NCBI GenBank assembly: GCA_049511415.1
Contig: JBEKYC010000003.1
Location: forward strand, 1 to 64,000
From: Bog-159 sp049511415
Lineage (GTDB): Bacteria; Acidobacteriota; Terriglobia; Bryobacterales; Bryobacteraceae
Length of the DNA stretch: 64,000 bases
Direction of reading: 5' to 3'
This document shows positions 35,042 through 42,538 of the stretch, one piece after another (within the stretch, counting starts at the first letter, position 1; every line of letters begins with the position of its first letter). The notes beneath the pieces are model-generated. The model was not told the DNA's origin, did no database searches, and saw only the letters and a list, made by a program, of their open reading frames with translations. Both the position numbers and the translations under genes were made by a program.

Positions 35042-35380
35042 TCAGGCGGGGCGCATGACGCGCGCGATCGCCGCCGCCAACCGGTCCCATTTGGATTCCT
35101 GAATGGCGAGCTGTTTGCGCCCGGCCGGCGTTAAACGGTAGAACTTCATCTCGCGGCCCTGAGGGGTGGCTTCCCACTTCGATGCAATCCAGGTTTTGCG
35201 CTCCAGCCGGTGCAAGGCCGGGTAAAGGGAGCCATGTTCCACCAGCAGCTCGTCTTCCGAGGTGCGCTGGATATGCTTGGCGATGCCGTGTCCGTGCATG
35301 GGTGAAAACAAGAGGGTACGCAGGATCAGCATGTCGAGAGTGCCTTGCAAAAGCTCGGCGCGGTCCGGTTCTTTCGGCAT
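35042..35380 (-). CDS. PadR-family transcriptional regulator
   Basis: 112 residues. The winged helix has LLQGTLDMLILRTLLFSPMH, GHGIAKHIQ, EHGSLYPALHRLERKTWI and RKFYRLTPAGRKQL-like blocks, all diagnostic of PadR. It lies 9 bp upstream of the ADOP gene. Two palindromes (35381-35416) directly abut its start codon and probably bind this protein, giving autoregulation of the padR-ADOP operon. No Shine-Dalgarno sequence is visible between the operator and the ATG. Confidence 0.92.
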   Translation of the reverse strand: MPKEPDRAELLQGTLDMLILRTLLFSPMHGHGIAKHIQRTSEDELLVEHGSLYPALHRLERKTWIASKWEATPQGREMKFYRLTPAGRKQLAIQESKWDRLAAAIARVMRPA

Positions 35381-35416
35381 ATGGTAGATAGCCTACCATA
35401 TGGTAGACTTTCTACC
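35381..35416 (-). promoter_or_regulatory. Tandem palindromic operator for PadR
   Basis: The first palindrome is ATGGTAG-N5-CTACCAT (35381-35399), touching the padR ATG. The second is GGTAG-N5-CTACC (35402-35416). The shared GGTAG/CTACC half-sites with 5-bp spacers and about two-turn repetition suggest two dimers bound side by side. Because the operator reaches the start codon, binding would block transcription start or a leaderless start. Confidence 0.75.
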
Positions 35417-35487
35417 GGCTGGACGGTTAGTAACTATTTCGGAAAAAAGATAGGCGCGGAGTTATTGACATCCACGAAGCGTGGAGT

Positions 35488-35843
35488 TGGTGGAGGCGGC
35501 GGGAGTTGAACCCGCGTCCGAGAAAGCCCGCAATGAAGAGCCTACGTGCGTAGCGCGATTCAAAATCTTCGGCGTTCGCCTCAGAACCGGCAAGAGCGGC
35601 GTTCGCCTAGCCCGATTGATCTCGGCCTTGCGCTCCGGACCGAAGCGCTTCAGCCTATCCCGCAAAATGACGCTCACTCACCGCCGCGCGGGCTCGACGG
35701 CTGGAGCGGCTACTTAATTAATTAAGCAGCGTATGCAAACTGCGTGTTGTTGGCAGTTGTGTTTTTCCGATCGTTTTACGGGAGCTCGGAACCCGGCACG
35801 CCTCCCCACCACGATTCAATCCCGTCGAATCCGTTGCGCCCCC
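35488..35843 (-). ncRNA. ssrA: Transfer-messenger RNA (tmRNA)
   Basis: The minus strand begins GGGGGCGCAACGGATTCGAC, the universal tmRNA 5' end, and finishes with GGACGCGGGTTCAACTCC and CGCCTCCACCA. The acceptor stem pairs GGGGGCG with CGCCTCC. Within it, GCC-AAC-AAC-ACG and onward encodes the tag ANNTQFAYAA followed by TAA, which is repeated as TAATTAATTAAG. Length is 356 nt including CCA. It rescues stalled ribosomes and tags products for degradation. Confidence 0.95.
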
Positions 35844-35900
35844 ACTGGCGGGAGTTACGAACCCATCGGCTGATTTCCGCGATTGGGATACAACTCAAGT

Positions 35901-36791
35901 TTAGCATGCCGGGTGATGGATCGAGTCCGCGGCGTGATACGAACTGCGAACCAGCGGTCCCGCCTCTACATGCTGATACCCCAATTCGTATCCGGCTGCA
36001 CGCAAGTCATCGAACTCGGCTGGTGGGACGTAGCGCACAATGGGCAGATGCTTAGGCGAGGGGCGCAGATATTGCCCCAGCGTCAGGATATCCACATGAT
36101 GCGCACGCAGGTCGCGCATAACCACGCGCACTTCGTCCATTGTCTCGCCCAAGCCTAACATTAGGCCGGATTTCACGGGGGTTTCGGGCGACCGGCTCTT
36201 GGCATATGCCAGCATATCGAGCGAACGCTCGTAGCGCGCGCCCAACCGCACCTGGCGATAGAGCCGCGGCACGGTTTCGGTGTTGTGATTCAGCACGTCA
36301 GGCGCGGCTTGCATCACGATATCCATGGCTGCGTGGCTGCCCTGGAAATCGGGCACCAGCACTTCCACGCCGCAGCCGGGTATGCGCTCGCGGATGGCGC
36401 GGATGGTGAGCGCGAACAACTCGGCGCCGCCATCGGCGCGGTCGTCGCGGTTCACGCTGGTGATCACGGCAAAGCGCAGCCCCATGGCCGCCACGGCTTC
36501 CGCCACGCGGCGCGGCTCGTCGTAATCGACGGCCAAGGGCGCGCCTTTCTGCACGGCGCAGAATCCGCAGCGGCGCGTGCAGACGTTGCCCAGGATCATG
36601 AATGTGGCGGTGCGATGATTCCAGCATTCGCCCACGTTGGGACATGCCGCGCTTTCGCAGACCGTGTGCAAACCGAGGCCGTCGATAAGGCTTTTCAGAT
36701 CGCGATAGTTTTGACCCACCGGAGCGGGAGCGCGCAACCACGCGGGGCGCGGCGGTTGTGGCGGCGTAATGGAGACCAGCGTGGAACTCAT
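35901..36791 (-). CDS. lipA: Lipoyl synthase
   Basis: 296 residues. Both iron-sulfur clusters are visible: the auxiliary set C45, C50, C56 (TVCESAACPNVGECW) and the radical-SAM set C71, C75, C78 (NVCTRRCGFCAV). VITSVNRDDRADGGA and KSGLMLGLGETMDE are further LipA blocks, and the C-terminal RSSYHA serine motif is present. It inserts sulfur into octanoyl-protein to make lipoyl cofactors. Its ATG overlaps the ftcD stop (ATGA), placing it at the end of a histidine-degradation operon, an unusual location; lipB is not adjacent. Confidence 0.95.
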   Translation of the reverse strand: MSSTLVSITPPQPPRPAWLRAPAPVGQNYRDLKSLIDGLGLHTVCESAACPNVGECWNHRTATFMILGNVCTRRCGFCAVQKGAPLAVDYDEPRRVAEAVAAMGLRFAVITSVNRDDRADGGAELFALTIRAIRERIPGCGVEVLVPDFQGSHAAMDIVMQAAPDVLNHNTETVPRLYRQVRLGARYERSLDMLAYAKSRSPETPVKSGLMLGLGETMDEVRVVMRDLRAHHVDILTLGQYLRPSPKHLPIVRYVPPAEFDDLRAAGYELGYQHVEAGPLVRSSYHAADSIHHPAC

Positions 36792-38200
36792 GCCAGCTTT
36801 TCAAGCCTCTCCCGCAGACCCGCGATCAACGATTCGTCTTTCATGGATTCGAGGTTGATCCGCACGTTGGCCAGCGCACCGTCGATACCGGCTTGTATCA
36901 GACCCAACGCCGTCTCCACGTCCGAGCCGAATTTGGACGGTGTCGTGGCTTTCAGCATGCGCAGCCGTCCCCGCAGACTGGCGGCTCCTTCGGCTACTTC
37001 GAGCGGCACTACGGCAGCTTCATGCAAGGCCTGCTCCACAAACGGCGCGCGCTCGTCTTTGGGTCTCTTATACGCGGCGCGCACTGCTTCATAGGATGCG
37101 GCGTCGCGTTTTACGGCTTCGGCGAAGAATTTGCGATCCGCGTCGAAGGCTTCCGTGGACAGCTTCGACAGCCCCGAGACCATCGCGCCGAGGGATGCCG
37201 CCATGGCTGCCGCCGCTGCCGCCGCGCTGCCTCCGCCCGGGGTGGCCGTCGGCGCGGCCAGCTCGTCCAGAAATTCCTCGAGTCCACCCACGGTCGCCGC
37301 CTCGGCGATGCGGTTCTCCAACACCATACCAGGCTGGAAATTCTCCACTTGCAAATACCATTCGGCGGTCATTTCGAGCGCGCGTTTCGGGATCAGGCCC
37401 ACGATCTCGCTGCCTGCGATGGATGCGCCGTAGCGCGCGGCCTCGGCGCGCACGGCTTCGAAGACGCGATGCATAGGAGTCTGTTCGAAGTCGGTCAGGT
37501 TCATGGAAACCTGCGCCAGATTGCGCGAGGCGAGCGGCACGCCCATGGATTTCACGTAGCGGAAGCCGCCCGAAGAGAAGCGAATGGCTTTGGCGATGCG
37601 CTTGGCAATTTCGACTTCTGCCGTATTCAGGTTGATATTGTACGCGATCAGGAATTTGCGCGCGCCGACTACCGTGGCGCCGGCGCTGGGGTGCAGCTCC
37701 GCTTCGCCGAAATCCGGGAGCCGGTCCGGATTCGTGCGCACGTCGTCGCGCAGGCCCTCGAACTGTCCGCGGCGGATATTCTCCAGGTTGACCCGATCCG
37801 GCCGGCGCGCGGCGGCTTCGTACAGGTAGACCGGCACACGCAAACGGTCCCACATGCGCTGGCCCAGTTCCTTGGCAAGGCGCACACAATCCTCCAGGGT
37901 CACGCCTTCCACGGGGATAAACGGCACCACATCGGCCGCGCCGATGCGTGGATGCACGCCCGTATGATTGCGCAGATCGATCAGTGCAATGGCGCGCTCC
38001 ACGCCGCGAAAAGCGGCCTCGACCACGGAGGTGGCCGGTCCGGTGAAGGTAATGACCGAGCGGTTGTGATCCGCGTCCATCTCGCTGTCGAGGATGGCGA
38101 TGCCGCGCACGGAGCGGATGGCTTCGGTGATGGCGTCGACTTTGGCGGCGTCGCGGCCTTCGGAGAAATTGGGCACAACTTCGACGATGGTTCTGCTCAT
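36788..38200 (-). CDS. ftcD: Bifunctional glutamate formimidoyltransferase / formimidotetrahydrofolate cyclodeaminase
   Basis: 470 residues. The transferase part (1-300) starts IVEVVPNFSEGRDAAKVDAI and contains DADHNRSVITFTG, NHTGVHPRIGAADVVPFIP and RYVKSMGVPL. The cyclodeaminase part (about 315-470) has FLDELAAPTATPGGGSAAAA followed by helices. Together they move the formimino group from N-formimino-glutamate to tetrahydrofolate and release ammonia, the last steps of one histidine-degradation route. Both ends overlap neighbours by 4 bp (hutI upstream, lipA downstream). Confidence 0.93.
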   Translation of the reverse strand: MSRTIVEVVPNFSEGRDAAKVDAITEAIRSVRGIAILDSEMDADHNRSVITFTGPATSVVEAAFRGVERAIALIDLRNHTGVHPRIGAADVVPFIPVEGVTLEDCVRLAKELGQRMWDRLRVPVYLYEAAARRPDRVNLENIRRGQFEGLRDDVRTNPDRLPDFGEAELHPSAGATVVGARKFLIAYNINLNTAEVEIAKRIAKAIRFSSGGFRYVKSMGVPLASRNLAQVSMNLTDFEQTPMHRVFEAVRAEAARYGASIAGSEIVGLIPKRALEMTAEWYLQVENFQPGMVLENRIAEAATVGGLEEFLDELAAPTATPGGGSAAAAAAAMAASLGAMVSGLSKLSTEAFDADRKFFAEAVKRDAASYEAVRAAYKRPKDERAPFVEQALHEAAVVPLEVAEGAASLRGRLRMLKATTPSKFGSDVETALGLIQAGIDGALANVRINLESMKDESLIAGLRERLEKLA

Positions 38201-39438
38201 GAAAGGATGGCTCCCCGTTTAATCGTTTGATGCACGTTGTTGGCGCCGAAGTAATAGGGTAATTCACGATAGTCGGACACGTTGAGCAGCAGCAGATCGG
38301 CTTGTTTGCCGGGTTCCAACGATCCCACCCGGTCCGCCAGGCCCAGCGCATGGGCGCCGTTGATAGTTGCCGCAGAGATCGCCTCGGCGGGCGACATGCG
38401 CATCTCCGTGCAGGCCAACGAGAGCACCATCTGCAAGCTGTACGTGGGACTGGTGCCGGGATTGAAATCGGTTGCCAGGGCCACGGCGGCGCCGGCTTCG
38501 ATCAGTGCGCGGGCGGGCGCGTATTGGCGCAAAGCCAGATGAAACACGGATCCGGGCAGCAAAGTGGCTATGGTGTTGGATTGCGCTAGCGCGCGGATGT
38601 CTTCCGCGCCCGCCTGTTCCAGATGGTCGACACTGATGGCGCCCAATTCCACCGCCATGCACGCGGCGCCTGTGCGGGTGAACTGCTCGGCATGGATCTT
38701 CAGACCGAAGCCGAGGCTGCGGGCACGCTCCAGGTAGCGCCGGGATTGTTCTAGCGTGAATGCGCCGTTATCGCAATAGACATCCACGAATTGCGCCAGC
38801 TTGCGGCGACGGATAGCGGGCATCATGGTAGCCGCTGTCCAGTCGATGTATGCGTCTGCCCGGCCCTGGTATTCGGGTGGTGTGATATGCGCGCCCAGGT
38901 ACGTCGGGACGATATCCAGCGGATCGCCGTTCAGCGTCGCCAGCACGCGCAGGGTCTTCAGTTCGCCGGCTTCATCCAGCGCGTAGCCGGACTTGGCTTC
39001 GAGCGTTGTCGTGCCGTGCCGGGCCATGGCGGCGGCGAGGGCGCGTCCCTGCGCTTCCAGTTGCGCAGCCGGCATGGACCGGACCGCTTTCACGCTCGAT
39101 GCGATACCGCCGCCCGCCGCCGCGATCTCCGGGTAGCTGGCGCCCGCGACACGCATTTCGTAATCCACTAGACGTGGACGGCCGAAAATCAGGTGCGTGT
39201 GGCTGTCGACGAATCCCGGCATGACGACGCGGCCGGCGGCGTCGATCTCGCGTGCGCGGCGTGCATCCGACAGTTTTTCGATGCGCCGCGTGGGGCCTGC
39301 GTCTACGATGATGCCGTCCTTAATTAGCACCGCGCCGTTCGCGACCACGCCAAGATCGCCTAACGCAGTGCCGCGCCGCGGGCCGGCAGCTCCGCGCAGA
39401 GTCAGTAATTGTCGAGCGCCCCGGACCAGCGTTGTCAT
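38197..39438 (-). CDS. hutI: Imidazolonepropionase
   Basis: 413 residues of the amidohydrolase superfamily. The metal-binding motif is MPGFVDSHTHLIFGRPR; then TTLEAKSGYALDEAGELKTL, HAEQFTRTGAA and ALATDFNPGTSPTYSLQMVL complete the HutI pattern. It opens imidazolone-5-propionate to N-formimino-glutamate. The start codon overlaps the hutU stop and its own stop overlaps the ftcD start (ATGA at both), so translation of the operon is coupled. Confidence 0.95.
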   Translation of the reverse strand: MTTLVRGARQLLTLRGAAGPRRGTALGDLGVVANGAVLIKDGIIVDAGPTRRIEKLSDARRAREIDAAGRVVMPGFVDSHTHLIFGRPRLVDYEMRVAGASYPEIAAAGGGIASSVKAVRSMPAAQLEAQGRALAAAMARHGTTTLEAKSGYALDEAGELKTLRVLATLNGDPLDIVPTYLGAHITPPEYQGRADAYIDWTAATMMPAIRRRKLAQFVDVYCDNGAFTLEQSRRYLERARSLGFGLKIHAEQFTRTGAACMAVELGAISVDHLEQAGAEDIRALAQSNTIATLLPGSVFHLALRQYAPARALIEAGAAVALATDFNPGTSPTYSLQMVLSLACTEMRMSPAEAISAATINGAHALGLADRVGSLEPGKQADLLLLNVSDYRELPYYFGANNVHQTIKRGAILS

Positions 39439-41090
39439 GAATCGCGTCGCATGGGCACGCGCAAACCAGCGTGTTCGGCGAATTCGGCCGCTTCCGGATA
39501 TCCGGCGTCCACGTGCCGCAGAACACCGATGCCCGGATCGCAGGTCATCACACGCTCCAGGCAGCGCGCCGATTGTTCCGTCCCGTCGGCCACGGTCACC
39601 TGCCCGGCATGCTGCGAATAGCCGATGCCCACACCGCCACCATTATGCACGGAGACCCAGCTTGCGCCGGAGGCGGTGTTGAGCAGCGCGTTCAGGATCG
39701 GCCAATCGGCCACCGCATCACTTCCATCGAGCATGCTTTCGGTTTCGCGATAGGGTGAGGCTACCGAGCCGCAGTCGAGATGGTCGCGGCCGATGACGAT
39801 AGGCGCCCGCAGTTGACCCTGGGCCACCATGCGATTCATCTCCAGCGCGAATTGGGCGCGCTCGCCATAACCGAGCCAGCAGATACGCGCGGGCAGGCCC
39901 TGGAAATGGACCTTCTGTTGTGCGAGCGAAATCCAACGGGTCAGAGCGGGACTGGAAGAGAACATCCGGCAGATAAGCTTGTCGGTGGCCGCGATATCCG
40001 AAGCCTCGCCGGAGAGCGCCACCCAGCGGAACGGCCCGCGGCCTTCGCAAAACAGCGGGCGGATATATTCGGGCACGAATCCGGGTATGCGGAAAGCGTC
40101 CGTAACTCCGCGATCGGCCGCAAAACGGCGGATGTTGTTGCCGTAGTCGAAAGTCACGGCGCCGGCGCGCTGCAGGTCGAGCATGGCGCGCACGTGCGTG
40201 GCGATGGAATCGAGCGCCGCGTCCAGATATTGTTGCGGATCGCGCGTACGCAGTTCGGCTGCCTGCTCGACCGTGTAGCCCGCTGGGATGTAGCCGTTGA
40301 GCGGATCGTGCGCGCTGGTCTGATCCGTGAGCAGATCGGGGACTATGCCGCGCCGGAACAGTTCCGGCAGCGCTTCGGCGCAATTGGCCACCAGGCCTAC
40401 GGACTTCGGCTGGCCGGTCTGCATGGCCTCCCGCAAAATCGCCAGCGCCTCATCGAGGGAGTGCGTCATCACGTCGCAGTAGCCCGTTTCGATACGCTTG
40501 CGGATGCGCGCCGCATCCACGTCTATACCCAGAAAGGCCGCGCCGTTCATAGTAGCGGCCAGAGGCTGGGCTCCGCCCATGCCGCCGAGTCCGCCGGTCA
40601 CCACCAGTCTTCCAACGAGCGATCCATCGAAGTGTTTGCGGGCCGCGGCGGCGAAGGTTTCATAGGTGCCTTGCAGGATGCCTTGCGTGCCGATGTAGAT
40701 CCAGCTTCCCGCGGTCATCTGGCCATACATGATGAGGCCCAGCCTTTCAAGCGCGCGAAACTGCTCCCAGTTGGACCAATGGCCCACCAGGTTCGCATTG
40801 GCGATCAGGACGCGCGGCGCCTCCTCGTGTGTGCGGAAGACGCCGACGGGACGGCCGGATTGCACCAGCAGAGTCTCGTCGGAGGCCAGCGATTCCAACT
40901 CGCGCACGATGGCGTGGAAGGACGGCCAATCGCGCGCGGCTTTCCCCGTGCCACCGTAGACCACCAGGTCGGCGGGCCGCTCGGCGACCTCGGGATCCAG
41001 GTTGTTCATGAGCATGCGGAGCGCGGCTTCCTGCTTCCATCCCCGGCAGCGCAAGGATGTGCCGCGAGGCGCGCGGATGACTGGGGCCAT
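39435..41090 (-). CDS. hutU: Urocanate hydratase
   Basis: 551 residues from ATG 41090 (MAPVIRAPRGTSLRC); the frame is open to 42029 but the extension is antisense to the AlbA_2 gene. NAD binding is shown by VTGGLGGMGGAQPLA, and the active-site Cys by RVMTCDPGIGVLRHVDAGYP. VYGGTGKAARDWPSFHAIV and MYGQMTAGSWIYIGTQGILQ are further family blocks. It hydrates urocanate to imidazolone propionate. First gene of hutU-hutI-ftcD-lipA; histidine ammonia-lyase (hutH) is not in this window. Confidence 0.95.
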   Translation of the reverse strand: MAPVIRAPRGTSLRCRGWKQEAALRMLMNNLDPEVAERPADLVVYGGTGKAARDWPSFHAIVRELESLASDETLLVQSGRPVGVFRTHEEAPRVLIANANLVGHWSNWEQFRALERLGLIMYGQMTAGSWIYIGTQGILQGTYETFAAAARKHFDGSLVGRLVVTGGLGGMGGAQPLAATMNGAAFLGIDVDAARIRKRIETGYCDVMTHSLDEALAILREAMQTGQPKSVGLVANCAEALPELFRRGIVPDLLTDQTSAHDPLNGYIPAGYTVEQAAELRTRDPQQYLDAALDSIATHVRAMLDLQRAGAVTFDYGNNIRRFAADRGVTDAFRIPGFVPEYIRPLFCEGRGPFRWVALSGEASDIAATDKLICRMFSSSPALTRWISLAQQKVHFQGLPARICWLGYGERAQFALEMNRMVAQGQLRAPIVIGRDHLDCGSVASPYRETESMLDGSDAVADWPILNALLNTASGASWVSVHNGGGVGIGYSQHAGQVTVADGTEQSARCLERVMTCDPGIGVLRHVDAGYPEAAEFAEHAGLRVPMRRDS

Positions 41091-41132
41091 GCGTTCATGG
41101 TAACGCGGGGCTGGCCGGGCTGGTTGTGACGG

Positions 41133-41167
41133 ACTCGGAAGTCTTGCGAGGTGGTCCGCTTCCGAGT
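41133..41167. promoter_or_regulatory. Perfect 9-bp inverted repeat in the hutU/AlbA_2 divergent region
   Basis: ACTCGGAAG (41133-41141) and CTTCCGAGT (41159-41167) are exact reverse complements separated by 17 bp. The arms lie between the divergent starts of hutU (41090) and the AlbA_2 gene (41181). The centre-to-centre distance of 26 bp fits two regulator subunits on one or more faces, or a stem-loop in the AlbA_2 mRNA leader. It is a candidate operator for the adjacent regulator. Confidence 0.6.
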
Positions 41168-41180
41168 AAAATGCGGAGTT

Positions 41181-42533
41181 GTGAACCTGATTGAACTGCT
41201 GCAGCGGAACGAAGGAAAGACTCTCGAATTCAAACGGGACCTGTCCTCTCCGGAGGGAGTCCTGAAGTCCATCGTGGCATTCGCGAATACCGGCGGCGGC
41301 ATGGTGGTGATCGGCGTGGAGGACAAATCCCACAAGGTGCGCGGTGTGCCGGATGTGCTGGACGCTGAAGAGCGGCTGGCCAATCTGGTTTCGGACTCGA
41401 TTCGTCCCATCCTCAGCCCGGACATCGAAGTGGTGCCCTGGCGCCGCCTGAATGTGCTGGCGGTCCAGGTGCACTCGAGCAACACGCGTCCGCATTATCT
41501 GGCCAAATGGGGGCCGGACCAAGGCGTATTCATCCGGGTGGGATCGACCAACCGGCGCGCCGATGCGGAACAGATCGAGGAGCTCAAGCGATACAAGCAA
41601 AGGGCGACCTTCGACGAACAGCCACTGCCGGACCTGAACTCGGAAGCCATCGACTTCCGACTGGCTTCCGAGTTGTTTTCGGAGTACCACAAACTCCAGC
41701 CACAGAATTTGAAGACGTTGCGCCTCATCACGGGATACCAGGGGCGGCAGGTGCCGACTGTCGGTGGGGTGCTGCTCTTTGGCCGGGACCGGCTTGACCG
41801 GTTTCCGGATGCCTGGATACAGGCGGCCCGCTTCGCGGGAACGACGCGCGGGCATGCCACGGATTCGGCGGCGATCCGGTCGAGTCTGCCTCGCATGGCG
41901 GAAGAAGCGGTGGCCTTCGCGCAGAAGCACTTGATGCGCGAGTCGGTGATCCAGGGCGTTCGCCGGGAAGAACGGTGGTCGGTTCCGATCGTCGCGATTC
42001 GGGAGGCCATCATGAATGCGGTGGTGCACGCGGATTACTCCCAGCAGGGAGCGCCCATCCGCTTAGCGATCTATGACGACCGCATCGAGATCGAGAATCC
42101 GGGCCTGCTGCCGTTCGGTTTGACCATGGAGGACATCCAGCAGGGGATTTCCAGGCTGCGCAATCGCGTGATCGGCCGTGTCTTCCATGCGCTGCATTTG
42201 ATCGAACAATGGGGCAGCGGCATTCAGCGGATGACCGCCGCTTGCCTGGATGCCGGTTTGGAGGCGCCGCGCTTGCAGGAGATCGGGTTGCATTTTCGGG
42301 TCACGATTCCAAGCGTGCGTGTAGCGCGGCCCGCTGCCGACGAGACCGACCGGAAGATCATCGCCATGCTGGGAAAGGGCAAAGCCCTATCGACGGCGGT
42401 GATCGCCAGGCATGTGAGACTCTCGCCACGGGCCACCTTGAGCCGGCTGAAAGCAATGAAGTCCCGCGGATTGCTGGTCGAGATCGGGACCGGTCCCCAC
42501 GATCCGAAGCGGCAGTACGCCTTGGCCCGATGA
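41181..42533 (+). CDS. Schlafen/AlbA_2-domain putative DNA-binding regulator with RecG-like C-terminal HATPase-like region
   Basis: 450 residues from GTG 41181 (GGAG just upstream, short spacing); the frame is open to 41151. AlbA_2 domain (1-120): LQRNEGKTLEFKRDLSSPEG, IVAFANTGGGMVVIGVED and GVFIRVGSTNRRADAEQI. The HATPase_c_4-like part (about 270-370) has AIREAIMNAVVHADYSQQGA, IEIENPGLLPFG and QWGSGIQRM. A C-terminal winged helix (about 385-450) follows. This is the common 'ATP-dependent DNA helicase-related / transcriptional regulator' architecture. Being divergent from hutU with an inverted repeat between them, it could regulate the hut operon; this is inference. Confidence 0.85.
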   Translation: MNLIELLQRNEGKTLEFKRDLSSPEGVLKSIVAFANTGGGMVVIGVEDKSHKVRGVPDVLDAEERLANLVSDSIRPILSPDIEVVPWRRLNVLAVQVHSSNTRPHYLAKWGPDQGVFIRVGSTNRRADAEQIEELKRYKQRATFDEQPLPDLNSEAIDFRLASELFSEYHKLQPQNLKTLRLITGYQGRQVPTVGGVLLFGRDRLDRFPDAWIQAARFAGTTRGHATDSAAIRSSLPRMAEEAVAFAQKHLMRESVIQGVRREERWSVPIVAIREAIMNAVVHADYSQQGAPIRLAIYDDRIEIENPGLLPFGLTMEDIQQGISRLRNRVIGRVFHALHLIEQWGSGIQRMTAACLDAGLEAPRLQEIGLHFRVTIPSVRVARPAADETDRKIIAMLGKGKALSTAVIARHVRLSPRATLSRLKAMKSRGLLVEIGTGPHDPKRQYALAR

Positions 42534-42538
42534 ACTGG

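Noticed and set aside
36893..38230. 445-aa plus-strand frame (and 420 aa at 37089-38351)
   Set aside because: Shadows of ftcD, which has clear catalytic motifs in its own frame.
39780..41129. 449-aa plus-strand frame
   Set aside because: Antisense of hutU; no recognisable motifs, and hutU is unambiguous.
41091..42029. Extension of hutU to a total of 864 aa
   Set aside because: The extension is antisense to the AlbA_2 gene and exceeds the normal urocanate hydratase length of about 550 residues.
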